From NCBI GenBank assembly GCA_024734555.1, contig JANPWX010019292.1, positions 261,669-325,668 on the forward strand: 64,000 bases of DNA. Direction: 5' to 3'. Of this stretch, positions 46,577-58,296 are shown piece by piece; position 1 is the first letter of the stretch; the number at the start of each line of letters is the position of its first letter. The stretch is from Trochalopteron elliotii (Eukaryota; Chordata; Aves; Passeriformes; Leiothrichidae). Position numbers and translations under genes: made by a program. Under the pieces are notes generated by a model. That model was not told the DNA's origin. It saw only the letters and a list, made by a program, of their open reading frames with translations, and ran no database searches.

Positions 46577-47519
46577 TGTTATAATTTATGGCTTAAACAT
46601 CTTCATGAAGGACCTTTGCCTATTATGGCAAAACTGTATTACAAAAGCTGCAGAGAAAACCACCACACCCTGAATAGGCCTGACTGAGGCCCTACACTGC
46701 TCACTGATGGAGATAAGATAAATTCAGGTCTGTGGAAAGAAGAAATACATTCACAGAGAGATCAAGTTTAGCACCTTCGGGGTGGACACGATAGCCCCAG
46801 GGCTATCAGCTGCCAGGCTCAAACACACCCTCACACCAAAGGTGGGGGGGATGAGAGGTTTTGGGTGGGTGGTGAAAAAGCCTCTGGTCAGAGGCAGATA
46901 ACACCCATCCTCTGCTGTGCAGAGGAGCTCAGCTGTGGGGCTCCTTCATCCGGGAAAAGCTGCATCCGCGAGAAGGACAGCAGGGTCATGGCCCATCAAA
47001 GGCCCTCCCAAAGGGGTCCCCAGACCCTGCACCAGAGCACTGCAACATGATGCAACAAATCCACAGTGTTGCAAGGGATAGTGTCAAACCTAGCCCCCTC
47101 AGGAGGCACGTGGGTGTTCCCATATGGCCCAAATGTATATTAATCTATTGGATTCTATACTTTTCAGCATGGCGGCAGCAGTGGGGGACCCTCACCATCA
47201 AGAAGACCAGATGGAGGGGAGCAACAAGACATCATTGGGATCCTCAGAAGGGTGATATGTTTCCACCTTACCCCTGTCACTCTCTCCCTGTCCCCCAACC
47301 CCCACGCACATTTCTTTTCCTATTTCTTTCTTTTATCTTTCTTTTTCTTTGCCACTTTTACTATTAAATAAAATATATCAAATTTTTGGCACCAACATCT
47401 AACCTCGTTTGGTTTAAATTGCATTTTTTGGGTATATTTCAAACCTTTTTGGGTTCAATCCAATTTATTCACAGAGACTAAGCTTCCTTTGGTCTTCTGT
47501 GTTAAACCAGTTCATAACA
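46577..47519 (+). mobile_element. Probable LTR (943 bp), family I
   Basis: TGTTAT...ATAACA inverted termini, with AATAAAAT (about 47,366) and downstream U5-like sequence. No matching TSD is found, so it may be part of a larger element or a rearranged copy. Confidence 0.65.
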
Positions 47520-47883
47520 CTGTGCCAGAGCCAGCTCTTGGGCTCCACTGAGCAGAGAACAGGAGAACTGGAGACATCTGCTTGCACAGCTCCTCTGCAC
47601 AGGGCCTCCTCATGGGAAGAGCTTTTCTGGATGCAGGAAAATGTCCATTGCCATCTTCATAAAAGCAGTGAATGCTTGGCTGAATCTCTAGCCGGTTGGA
47701 GGGGAAGTGAAGGACAGTCTCCCCATGTCAATGCATTTCTGCCACATGCTTACCCAAGGATGCTGGAGCCCTCCTACTTTTTGGTGCCCACTGTTATGCA
47801 CCATAGAAGGCTGTATGGGTTCATGTGTGTCAGAGAAAGGACATTTTGAAAGACACCTGGTGTGGGTTTTTTATCTTCTTTTC

Positions 47884-48276
47884 TGTTAGAGCCAGGATTA
47901 AATGCTCGAGAGATGGATTTTCATGTTCGATCTCAGATGTTTATTAATTCTTATCTATAGTACAGTCTCACAAGTTGTGAGTTCTAGCTAACAAGGTGAA
48001 AAATGGCTCCCTCTCTATCTCTTTCCAAGGTCTTTTAAGCACAAACTGTCCAATTATGAAATGACACCTAAATTATTTTTGCTTTTAACCCAATAACCAA
48101 CCACCTGTGGTCTGCAATGCAGATTATTCTACTCAATTACAAGATACCACCCAAACCATGAAGAAGAAAGTGAAAAAGAAGGACTTATTCTACGCCCTAA
48201 ATCCTTCATGTTGCTTTATATTTATTACTATATTCTAAAACCTTAAATTCTAAGTTTTCCACCTTGTGATATTACA
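47884..48276 (-). mobile_element. LTR family E copy (393 bp)
   Basis: Minus strand TGTAATATCA...CTCTAACA, with AATAAAC (about 47,939). It aligns along its length with the plus-strand LTR 48,976-49,405, including 'tctgcattgcaga' and 'ataattggac'. No clean TSD. Confidence 0.82.
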
Positions 48277-48299
48277 CCCTTCTACTCAAACTACACACC

Positions 48300-49921
48300 C
48301 ACAATCCCAGTGCTATCACTCAATTTTGGAATCCTCTTCCAAGGCCTCAGGTCAAATGTAGCCTTTTCTTGGGGGTCTATGCCTGTCAGCACAAAAAGTC
48401 TAAAATTCTCAGTGCCCAGGGTTCCAACAACCTGGAGGACAACACAGTCATTGGTCACACCCAGCACATATTCCTGAGGGGAAAGTCCTGCTTGTCGAAC
48501 CTGATTTCCTTCTATGACAGGGTGACCCACCTAGTTATCTAGGAAAGCCAGTAGATGTAATCTTTTAGGACTTCAGCAAGGCTTTTGATACTGTGTCTTA
48601 CAGGATCCTTCTGATCAAAATGTCCAGCACACATCTGGATAACCATGTTATTTGATGAGTGAGCAACTGGCTCATGAGTCAGGCACAAAGGGTTATAGCA
48701 AATGAAGTAACATCAGGCAGATGACTGGTCACTAGTGGGGCTCTGCAGGGCTCCATCCTCAGCCCAGTGATCTTCAACATCTTCATTAACAACCAGGATG
48801 TAGGACTCTAAGGAATACTAAGTAAATTTGCTGATAGCACTAAATTGGGAGGAACTGTCGACTCCCTGGTGGCAGAGAGGCCTTGCAGAGAGACCTGAAC
48901 AAATGAGAGAGATGGGGAATCACCAGCTGTATGAAGTTTAAAAAGGGCAAATGCTAGATTCTGCACCTGGGACAGTGTTGGAATTCTGGAAACTTAGATT
49001 TTGGGATTTTTGTATATAGTAGTATATGTGAAGAAATATGGAGGATTTAAGGCGTTTTCTAAGTCCTTCTTCACCTTCTTCTTCCTTCTTCTTTATGGGT
49101 TTGGGTGGTTTTCTGTAATTGGTTGATGAAGTCTGCATTGCAGACTTCAAGTGGTTGGTTGTTGGGTTTAGAGTGAAAGTGGTCTGCGTGGCATTTCATA
49201 ATTGGACGGATTGTCCTTGAAAAGACCTTGTAGAGATAGAGAGGTACTCCATTTTACCTCATTTCTCTAACTTGCTAGTTAGAGCTCACAGCTCGTGAGT
49301 CTGTAAATAGAAAAGAAATAATAAACATCCAAGTCTGAACACAAACTTTGACTCCCGTGTATTAATCCTAACCTTGGTGGAGAAAAAGAAGCCAGAACCG
49401 TCACAGGACAGGGCAACCCTGATTGTGTGTATAGACTGAGGAACGAAAGGCTGGAGAGCAGCGCTGCAGAAAGGGACCTGGGAGTCCTGGTTGATGGCAA
49501 GTTGAATAAGAGTCAGCAGTGCCCTGACAGCCAGGAGGGCCAACCGTATCCTGGGGGGCATCAGGAACAGCATTGCCAGCCCGAGGGAGGTGATTATCCC
49601 ACTCTACACTGGTGTGGCCTCACCTTGAATATTGTATGCAGTTTTGGGCATTACAATATGAAAAAGACATTAAATTATTAGAGAGCATTCAAAGGAGGGC
49701 CAGGGTATGGAGGGAGAGCCATATGAGGAGCAACTTAGGTCACTTAGTTTGTTCAACCTGGAAGAGACTGAGGAGAGACCTCATTGTGGTCTTCAACATC
49801 CACATGGAGGGGAAGCAGAGGGGCAGGTGCCAATCTCTTAATTCTGGTGACCAGCGACAGGACTCGAGGAAACAGCATGAAGTTGTCACGGGGAGTTTAG
49901 GTTGGCTATCAGGAAAAGGTT
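48300..49921 (+). mobile_element. CR1 LINE fragment, split by an LTR
   Basis: Degenerate CR1 ORF2 RT sequence on the plus strand (about 48,400-48,975: CLSNLISFYDRVTHL-like, then a 'ggctctgcagggctccatcctc' block) resumes at 49,406 (agggcaaccctgattgt...). It is cut by a family D LTR at 49,922. Many stops. Confidence 0.85.
48976..49405 (+). mobile_element. Solo LTR family E (430 bp) in CR1, TSD ggacag
   Basis: The ends are tgttggaatt and ccgtcaca, flanked by perfect ggacag (48,970-48,975 and 49,406-49,411). AATAAAC is at about 49,319. Removing it restores the CR1 phrase 'cacctgggacagggcaac'. Confidence 0.93.
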
Positions 49922-50672
49922 TGTATTAGTTTGGCCTGGCCTGGTTTTCGGTAGCAGGGGGGCCACAAAGATGGCTCCTGTGAGAAGCTGCTGGAAGCTT
50001 CCACCATGTCCAGTAGAGCCAATCCCTGATGGCTCTGAAGATGGACATGCTGCTGGCCTAAACTGGGCCAATGAGAGAGGCTGGGGATGCCTCTTTGATG
50101 ACATATTTAAGAAGAAAATCAAAACAAAGTCACACGTTTTGCTTCTAGCCAGAGAAGAGAAGAAGGTGAGAACATGTGATGGAAAACAACATGGAGACAC
50201 CAAGGTCAGTGGAGAAGGGGGAGGACGTGTTTCAGGCGCCAGAGCTGAGATTCCTCTGTAGGACGTGGTGATGATCATGGTGAAACAGGTTGTCCCCCTG
50301 CAGCCCATGGGGATCCACAGGGGAATGCAGAGATCCACTCGCATCCTGTGGGGAAGGTGTCCATGCTGGAGCAGGTGGATGCCTGAAGGAGTCTGTGAGC
50401 CAGTGGGAAACCCAGTGGAGAGAGACGGCCCTTGCTTCCAAGATGAAGCAGCCTGTCCTTGGAGGACTGCACTCCATGGAGAGACCCACATCGCAGCAGT
50501 TTTGGGAGGACTGTCTGCCTGTGGGAGGGGCTCATGTTGAAGCAGGTGCAGTATGGCTGCTGCTCGTGAGAGTGGACCCAAGCCAGCGAAGTTCACAGAG
50601 AACTGTGTCCCGTGGGAAGGAGCCCACGATCTCACAGGGGAAGGACTCCTTTCCCAGAGCAGAGGAAGAAAA
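49922..50672 (+). mobile_element. LTR family D copy 5, 3' truncated
   Basis: It starts tgtattagtttgg and follows family D in plus orientation for about 750 bp, then loses similarity before the R region. 50,673-50,913 is unassigned. Confidence 0.75.
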
Positions 50673-50913
50673 TTCCATGCTGCCCTGGCTAGGAGGATGT
50701 GGCAGCCAGCAGGGCATTGGGTCCCCAGGCTGCTCTGAGGAGGGGAGTTTGTGGGATGGGGGAGGAGGATTGCCTCCAGTACACCCGGTCACAGCCCCAG
50801 CTAAGATGCAGAGCTATCACAAAGCTCTCCCGACTCATTGGCACACTAATGAGTTCATGTTTCCCTACCCTGCCTGGCCCATTGAGCTTATTTCTATCAA
50901 ATGCATTTGAGAA

Positions 50914-51487
50914 TGTTATAAATGACAATATCGTTATTGGCTTTCACATTTATGTATTGGCTTTTCCAAGTTATTATTGATCACAAAGATTCTGATATAG
51001 TACAATTTGTAATCCCTTTTAACTGCTTTTTGATATAGTATAATCTGTCATCTTTTGTACACACCGTATAGCTTATATAAATAGTAGTCTGATAAATATA
51101 GCTTAGACCTTCGCATAATATTAAAATAGAGACTATGTACTGTTAAATACTTTATTTGTGTAACTAACTCAGATAATGGTGTGAAATAGATATGTTGACT
51201 CAATGTATTTGTGGACTATCTTATCTGAATGATAACAGTGACAAGAACCAGGACACCAAGAGAAAAAATTACTACTGATTTTCCAGTTATCAGGAAGTGT
51301 CGAAACAACAAAATGGAGCTTCGAGAAGAAATAAAATATATTGATTTAATCTACAGGATGGCATGCAGACAAGCCAAAGGTTAAAACCAAGCACGTGCAC
51401 GAAGAGCCCATGCAAGGAAAAGAGCTGTAAGTATTGCTGGTTGAGTGAGTGTGATCGGGCGAGTGAATGAGACGTGATTTTATCACA
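50914..51487 (+). mobile_element. 5' LTR of plus-strand provirus, family C
   Basis: It starts TGTTATAAATGAC, shares U3 blocks with the antisense LTR 27,353-28,240, has a TATA-like ttatataaat (about 51,074) and AATAAAAT (about 51,331), and ends TTTTATCACA. The leader follows. A TGG at 51,497 might open a primer-binding site, but no tRNA match is clear. Confidence 0.7.
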
Positions 51488-51904
51488 ACCCAAGTGTGGA
51501 CACTGAGGTCGCATTTCCATCCTCCCACGAGGGAGCTGGTCGGCTGACGGGGAAGCGATTCTGAATAAAAAAACTCATTTCGCTCGTAAAAACCCAAAAA
51601 CACAGGGAGGTTTTTGGGGGACTGGTCAGGAAAGCTAAAAGGGAAGGAGATGTTCCTTTGAGTTCGGGAACTGGTAAACCTTCTAGCTTAGGACTTGGTA
51701 AGAGTCCAGGAAAGAGAGACAAGAGGGAAATCCATCGCCAGCCAAAAACCCGCAGTCCAGTTCGCTGAAGGGGTAAGTAATCCGGTAAAACAGAACTCAC
51801 TTGGGTAAAAGCAAGGTTCAGGAAGAGATCCTGATTTTGGCGTAAAGCTAAGGAAAACCGAACACAGAATTTCCAAAGGTAAGTGAATTTCTAAGTTCAG
51901 GAAA
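51488..51904 (+). mobile_element. Provirus leader
   Basis: Non-coding sequence between the 5' LTR and the gag ATG. Several GTAAGT-like donor candidates are present (for example near 51,891). No long open frame. Confidence 0.5.
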
Positions 51905-54325
51905 ATGGGACAGAGAAAGAGCAAGCCCCAGAGAAAGGTTCAGGAGAAACATACCTTGGAAAAAGAGAGTGGGGCTCTCAAAATCCCACGGGATAGTCCA
52001 TTGGGATGGATGCAGGAACACTGGGAGGGCTGTTCTAGGAGGAGAGGAAGTCCAAGGAAAAAATGATACACTATTGCATAGAGGTTTGGGGAGGTAAGGA
52101 AATAAGGAGCCATTTAATCTGGCCCACATTTGGCGCATTTGAGAAATGGACCTGCAAAGCCTTAAGCAATTATGTGGATAATAAAAAAAACGCGGGACCA
52201 AGAGGAAAAAGACTATGCCAAGTTATGGGAGGGGTCTAGAATTGGGTTGTTCTCGATGAAAACCAAAAAGGAAACCCCAACTCGATGCCATACTTGGGAC
52301 CCCCTTGACCATCTCCCGCCCCCATATCTTGTGCCCACACTGCCCGTGCAGGCTCAGGCACCTCCGTCTGCACCTCCAGGGCCCATGAATCAGCCCGTAC
52401 TGGCTCAGGTTCCTCCGCTGGGGGTTCCGATCGCCGTACTGGCTCAGGTCCCTGTCGCACTCCCTCCTCAGGTTCCTCAGTCTTCCTCCCAGCTACCGCC
52501 CCCACTCTTACCCCTGCCCCCATGTCCTGGGTTGCAGTATAAGATATGCACAAAGTATTCTATCACCATCTTTATGAACTGTTGAAACCAATTGTTGAAG
52601 CAGTGTTCTTCCAGATTTCCCCCTCCCTCTTCTGTTAAGGTGTCTTCTGCTAATGGGTCTTCTGCTAATGGGTCTTTTGTTAATGGGTCTTCTGTTAATG
52701 GCCTGCTGCATGACTCATAGGTAACTCCCTCCGGGAGTTCTCTCTCTTTAATGGGCCATTAAGGACCCCCTGTATGACTCATTATCCCATTGTGAGATGC
52801 TCCGCCCAGGGGGAGGAGCCAAGCATTCTCACCTGGATATAATCTGGGATTTGGGACAATACGGGGGACCTTACCCACTGGATTCCCAGAGGATCAGAGC
52901 TACCAGACCTTTCTACGGGATCACTGCTTCCGTCATCCCATTCAGGTTGTATTCTGACTCTGTCAGTGGTCTTTTGTATTATTGCATCTATTTTATTTTA
53001 TTTTATTCTTTTTTTCTCTTCTTCCTATTAAATTGTATTTCTGACTTGAAGCCTCTCACTAGTTTTGCTTTCAAACCACTACACCCCAGATGTTCTGCCT
53101 GCACAGGCACCCATCCCCACACCCCCACCGGCTTTTTCACAGCCTTTGGCACTGCTTCCCCAACTCCCAGAGACACCGCCCTGGCAAACCTTGGGACTAC
53201 AACTCCCACAGGCCTTTTCACATCCTTCATCTTTTTTTCCCTCCCAACCATCAGAGGTCCCACCTCCCCTTGCACAAGCACCCATTTCTCCTCCTCTGCC
53301 GCTTTTCCCTCAGCCCCAACCGGCCCCGCAACCCATGGGAGCCAAAAAGCAAGTTACAGCAAATTCTCCTCCGGCAAGCAGGACTCGGCGTAAGGCAAAA
53401 AGAGTGAATGAGGAGGAGAGTGAGAATGAGGATGAGAGGCACAACCTTCTCCCCTTAAGGGAAGTGCCAACCACACCAGGAATTATTGGATTTGTGAATG
53501 TGCCAATTAATACAGGGGATGTGAGAGCTTTTAAGAAAGAAATGGGCTGATTGATGGATGATCCTTTTGGGGTGGCAGACAGACGGGATGAATTTTTAGG
53601 GAATAGGTTTTTTGCCTTTGAAGACCTTACATCAATATTAAGGGAGATGATAAGACAGGCTGGCATATGGGATTGGGAGTGCCGAAACCCCCAGGGGACA
53701 TCAGGGGAACAGAAATGGCCCAGCCAGAGTCCAGGGTGGAATGCTCAGATGGAGGAAGGTAGGAGGAATATGATAGATTTGAGAAACATCATAATCCAGG
53801 GCATACGGGAGGCGGTACCAAGGGGACAAAACATCAGCAGGGTGTTCGGGGAATGCCAAGGGAAAGTCGAAAATGCCGATGGAATGGTTGGACCAACTCC
53901 AAAAGAGCCTGCAGGTATATTCAGGGACAGATCCTAATTCCCCCATAGGGGAAGTGTTGCTAAAAACACAATTTATTGCCAAATCATGGGAGGATATATG
54001 GAAGAAACTGGAGAAGATAGACAACTGGCAGGAGAAGGGCTTACAGGACTTACTGAGAGAAGCCCAGAAGGTTTACATGAGGAGAGATGAGGAAAAACAG
54101 AAAATGCAGGCAAAGGTACTGGGTGCAGCTGTAAAGGAGGTTCAAAAGCAGGAACGTTCCCGGGACTCAGTAAGAACAACACAGAGACAACAGTCTGTTC
54201 CTTCCAATAGGAACTCAGAACCTGAAAGGGAACCTCCAGAATGTTACTACTGCAAAAAGAAGGGACATTTAAAGAGGGATTGCAGGAAAAGGGTAAGGGA
54301 TGAAAAGATTTTTCAAGAGGACTAG
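51905..54325 (+). pseudogene. ERV gag, disrupted
   Basis: The first ATG (51,905) begins MGQ, the N-myristoylation context of gammaretroviral matrix. Stops and frame changes break the matrix region. A Pro-rich stretch follows with a PPPY late-domain motif (about 52,310). A later LTR splits the frame at 52,523. After it the Pro-rich region continues in the original frame to a TGA (53,548). Capsid sequence continues in frame to about 53,937 and then in another frame (53,873-54,325), ending in one zinc knuckle CX2CX4HX4C (54,242-54,283). A single knuckle fits class I retroviruses. It is inactive by at least one nonsense codon and frameshifts. Confidence 0.85.
52523..53083 (+). mobile_element. Solo LTR (561 bp) inside gag, TSD cccca
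   Basis: TG...CA ends (tgtcctgggt to accactaca) with perfect cccca on both sides (52,518-52,522 and 53,084-53,088). 566 extra bases were added at the site. A TATA-like gatataatc (about 52,838) and ATTAAA (about 53,028) are visible. A tandem of about four 'aatgggtcttctgtt' units lies at 52,630-52,700. Confidence 0.93.
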
Positions 54326-54605
54326 GGGTGTTGGGGGCTTTTTATTTTGGGGACCAGAACATCTAATGAGCCCTTGATAAAACTGAAGGTAGGTCCCCAA
54401 AGACAAGTTGTGACCTTTTTGGTGGATACGGGGACAGAGAGAAGTACCTTGCAGAAATTACCCCAGGATGTTTCAAAAGCCAAGAAAAAAATGCTGGTGA
54501 TAGGCACCAAAGGCGACCCATTCAAAGTACCACTGATAAAAATTGTAGAAAGAGAGTCTGAGACTAAAATTTGCTTGGGAAATTTATTATTGGTAGAAAG
54601 AATGA
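54326..54605 (+). pseudogene. ERV protease remnant
   Basis: An open stretch with the aspartic protease active-site motif LVDTG and following strands, in a different frame from gag. It stops where integrase-proximal sequence begins, so most of pol is missing. Confidence 0.8.
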
Positions 54606-55842
54606 ACTTTGGCTGACAAAGAGGCAAAAAGAGCAGCATTGCTCACGGTAAGTACACCTGAGGTTGGGGAAGAGGAGATTCAGGAATATTCTCCATGTCC
54701 TTCCCAGAAGGAAATTGAGGGATATGAGAAAATAGGAGGGAGATTAGAAGAAGGTAAATGGAAATTACCTGATGGGAGGGAACTGCTACCAAAAGATTAT
54801 GCTAGAAAAATTCTAAAAAGACTCCATCAGCAAACTCACTGGAGGGCACAAGTTCTGGCAGAGCAATTTTTGAAATTTTTCGGATGCAAAGGAATCTGAA
54901 TTGGAAAAACAAGAAGTGCAAGGGTGCATGATCTGCCAAAGGATCAGTCGGGCCAGATCCAGACAAATGGCTTTGGAAGGACATCCTGTAGCCTATCGTC
55001 CATTTGAAAGGATCCAGGTGGATTTCACTGAATTACCTAAGGTAGGAAGAAACAGATTCTTATTGGTAATAGTAGACAAATTAACCCACTGGGTTGAAGT
55101 CTTCCCCAGGGCAAGGGCTACAGCCCAGACAGTATCAAAAGTTTTGCTGGAGGAAATTATTCCTCGATATAGAATAGTTGACCACATAGATTCGGACCAA
55201 GGAACTCACTTCACCTCCAAAATTATCAAATGAATAGCAGAAGCCTTAGGGATCCGATGGCAGTATCACACCCCATGGCACCCACAAAGCTCGGGACAGG
55301 TAGAAAGAATGAATCAAACACTAAAAGCACAACTATCTAAATTGATGTTGGAAACCAGAATGTCTTGGGTAAAGTGTCTTCCTCTAGCTCTGCTAAACAT
55401 AAGGACTATGCTTCACTCTAAAACTAGACTGTCACCATTCGAGATGTTATATGGAATGCCCTACAAACACGGGATGCTGGTGGGGCATCCGCAAATAGAA
55501 AATGGCCAAATCCAACCATACCTAATAGCTATAAACAAGAATTTGCAGGACCTGCGAAAATGTGGACTGATTCCTCAGAGCGCCTCCTTGGGATTTGCTA
55601 TACACAAAATACAACCTGGAGATGAGGTTTTAATCAAAACCTGGAGGGAAATCCGACTGACACCTCGCTGGGAAGGTCCCTTTATTGTCCTTCTCACCAC
55701 AGATACAGCCATCAGAAATGCAGAAAAGGGTTGGACCCACGCATCACGGGTAAAGAAGGTCAAGCCTCAGAACAACACCTCGGAAGTGGAAGGTGTCTTC
55801 GTCTCCAGGGGACTTGAGGATCAGGTTACAGCGTCACCATAA
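54606..55842 (+). pseudogene. ERV RNase H end and integrase, disrupted
   Basis: It begins with the last RNase H residues (ADKEAKRAA), directly joined to protease, so RT and nearly all of RNase H are deleted. The integrase zinc domain follows (HX3H at about 54,825; CX2C at about 54,928), with a frameshift between the two halves. The catalytic triad is visible: Asp in QVDFTELP (about 55,020), Asp in DSDQGTHF (about 55,195) and Glu in SGQVERMN (about 55,302). A TGA at 55,231 interrupts the core. The C-terminal GPF module (WEGPFIVLL, about 55,670) is intact. The frame ends at TAA 55,840. Confidence 0.88.
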
Positions 55843-56424
55843 ATGACCGAAGGGGATCAGATAAGTTGTTTAGAACAAGATCGTGAATGTTTTCCCTTTA
55901 TTCATTTTAAGTGTGTATACTGTAAGCAAATCTGGGTGACTCATTGTCGAGGGGGGTATCGACCAAAAGGCTTGTGTACCAAGTGTTTGGAGGAAGAACA
56001 AGAAGAGGCTAGCCGTCTCTTAGTGCTTGCTACTCATGCAGGGTTGCTGGAATTAGATTCTCCAGAGTGGTATTTAATATATGAAAAGGGGGTGAGAGGA
56101 AAATTGGATGCAAAGGCAGAAGCCCTTGCAGTCGAATGCCAAAGGACGAACAAGGTGCCCTGCAGAACTGATACTGTCAAATTATCCAGGTGGGGTGTTT
56201 TTAAAAGGAGGTTTGCAGTTCGGACCAACAACAAGACCCCTGAAGCATACCCCTGCTGCCGAGAAGATGGTTTACCCCGCAGCTGGTTGCTACCCCGTGG
56301 GTGGAGGGAGAGGCAGAGGAGTACTCTGGTGGGTAATCCTGATGGTCCTGAGCCTAGTCGTGTGCCAGGTGGGCGGGTTGTATCCCAAGGATATGCAGAG
56401 GCAGAACCCCATGAGTGGATGTGA
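55843..56424 (+). CDS. Unknown 193-codon ERV open frame between pol and env, paired CX2C
   Basis: The ATG follows the integrase TAA without a gap, in the same frame. The frame stays open for 193 codons in a provirus otherwise full of breaks, and its last about 160 bp overlap the putative env start in another frame. Residues 24-48 contain CX2C-X17-CX2C (Cys24, 27, 45, 48) with His34 and Cys35 between, a spacing that could bind zinc. It is followed by an acidic helix-like EEEQEEA run and a basic C-terminal half. I do not recognise a family. It could be an accessory protein, an alternative pol C-terminal extension, or a spliced leader for env. The C-terminal third may be open only because it overlaps env. 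Confidence 0.5.
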   Translation: MTEGDQISCLEQDRECFPFIHFKCVYCKQIWVTHCRGGYRPKGLCTKCLEEEQEEASRLLVLATHAGLLELDSPEWYLIYEKGVRGKLDAKAEALAVECQRTNKVPCRTDTVKLSRWGVFKRRFAVRTNNKTPEAYPCCREDGLPRSWLLPRGWRERQRSTLVGNPDGPEPSRVPGGRVVSQGYAEAEPHEWM

Positions 56425-58028
56425 GCAATGCCTGCAGACCACACTAAAGGGGCAAGTCGCCACGAAAATCATGAAGTATCAGGCACAGTATGACTGTCAA
56501 AAGGGTAAAGAAAATGGATATTGTACCTTCAATGGCACTCGATACAAAGTATGTGAATTGGAAGAGGGGGTGGTATGCCACAACCAGAGAGCAATCCCTA
56601 AGGACAGGCAGTCTAAAAACATACCAAAAGGGAGGGAAGCCTCTATCCATGAAATACACAAGCGAGAGACTGGATGGATGCCAACCATTCCCACATGTAA
56701 CCAGTGTAATCAAACTGTATGGGTAGGGGGAAGAATGAAATCTACTTTTTTGGCTTACTACCAGGTTAATAAGTTATGCTATGATAAAAATCAATTGGAA
56801 ATGTGTACCATGGGTGGGAAAATGTATTGGGTTGGAAAGAATTTAAAACATGAAGGAAAAACATTACTGGGCAATGAACCCATAGTGCTGGATCTTCTTA
56901 GGAGTGATGATGATAGAATGTGCTTGCAGTTCGATAAGATCTTTTGCTTCTCGAGAAATGAGGAGGGACTTGATCCAGAAAGCAAAATGAAATTAGTGAC
57001 CCAAGAATTAAAAAGGCAGGAATCAGAGGCAAGGAAGAGAAGAGTGGAACAAGAAAGGTTAAAAACCTTAAGTGAACATTATGAGCAATTAGAGAAACAA
57101 TACAATGACTGGGGATTACTGGCTCCCAACCAGAATCTATTTATAAATTTGATGCAGGAAATCGCCACAGAATTTGGTTTATCTAATTGTTGGATTTGTG
57201 GAGGGTTAAAATCAGCAGAGAAGTGGCCATGGAAAGGTGAGAGTTTAACTCCGGAACAACTTTTAAAATGGGACAATACCCAGATTTCAGAAACTATCCA
57301 GAGACCTGAGGGGTGGATATTGGATAAAAGGATTATTGGAACCATTTGTATTAGCAGGGAAGGAAGAGAATACACTGAACTAGTGGGTTATACTCCCTGT
57401 ATATCCACTCTAGCAGTAAACTCAAACAATAAAAATAAAATTTGGCAATCTGAGCCTCCGGCTGGATTTTGGAGTCAAGGGAAAAAGGATAATTGTGAGT
57501 GGTTTGATTCAATTGGACTATGTTGGCACAAAAGTTCCCTTACCAGTCTTTGGAAGGTCTACGAGATTACTGGAAGGAACCAGAGAAGGTGAATGTGAAG
57601 TGGAAGGCACCTGATGGCATTTACTGGGTATGTGGAAAGAAAGCCTACAGTGAATTGCCCCGTAAGTGGAAAGGATCCTGTACACTGGGGATAATTAGGC
57701 CCTTCTTTTTCACATTACCTAGGTCAGAGACCAATTTGTTGGGGGGCCCATTGTATGAAATATTGGATAGACAGAAAAGAGAATTAAAGAAGGAGCTGCC
57801 TATGGCAGGGGGAAACCAGAAATGGGGAGGTGAAGAGTGGCCTGCAGAAAGAATTATAGAATATTATGGCCCTGCAACCTGGGCAAATGATGGAAGTTGG
57901 GGGTATAGAACTCCCATCTATCTATTGAATAGATTAATAAGGCTGCAAGCTGTGGTTGAAATAATTTCCAATCATACCTCAGATGCTTTAGAATTACTGG
58001 CTAAACAGCACTCCCAGATGAGGGCTTT
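56267..58028 (+). pseudogene. ERV env, frameshifted and 3' truncated
   Basis: The likely start (56,267) is followed by a basic segment and a hydrophobic signal peptide (about 56,320-56,366). The surface subunit reads openly to 57,592 and includes CX2C pairs and a CWIC motif (57,188-57,199), like the gammaretroviral disulfide-exchange motif. A frame change near 57,545 moves the rest to another frame, ending at 58,119. That frame has a possible furin site RQKR (57,769-57,780) and the first heptad helix of TM. It is cut off before the disulfide loop, membrane anchor and tail, where an antisense ERV begins. Not functional. Confidence 0.82.
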
Positions 58029-58296
58029 TGTGTATCAAAAAGAAAGAAAGAAGTACATGAATATGCACACTGGACAAAGGCTCACAATGAACTGGCCTCA
58101 GGGCAGAAAAACTGTATAAAATCTGTACTCTGAAACCCGAAGTTTGTGGACGAGGTGGTTCAGCTCCGTTGAGGCTGTTCCCGCGTTCACCCAACTTTGA
58201 TCGATGTTGCATGCTTTTATTGTGGCTGATTCAAATTGATTTGGAAATGGCAAAATAAAATACTTGATATCAAATTGGCTACTAATCATTTATAAC
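58029..58296 (-). mobile_element. LTR of antisense ERV abutting env
   Basis: Minus strand TGTTATAAATGATT...TTGATACACA, with AATAAAAG (about 58,218). It follows pol remains on its upstream side, so it is read as their 3' LTR after internal deletion. It removes the 3' end of the plus-strand env. Confidence 0.6.

Noticed and set aside
51497..51514. TGG-starting sequence after the 5' LTR as a primer-binding site
   Set aside because: It lies 9 bp after the LTR end rather than 0-3, and I could not match it to any tRNA 3' end.
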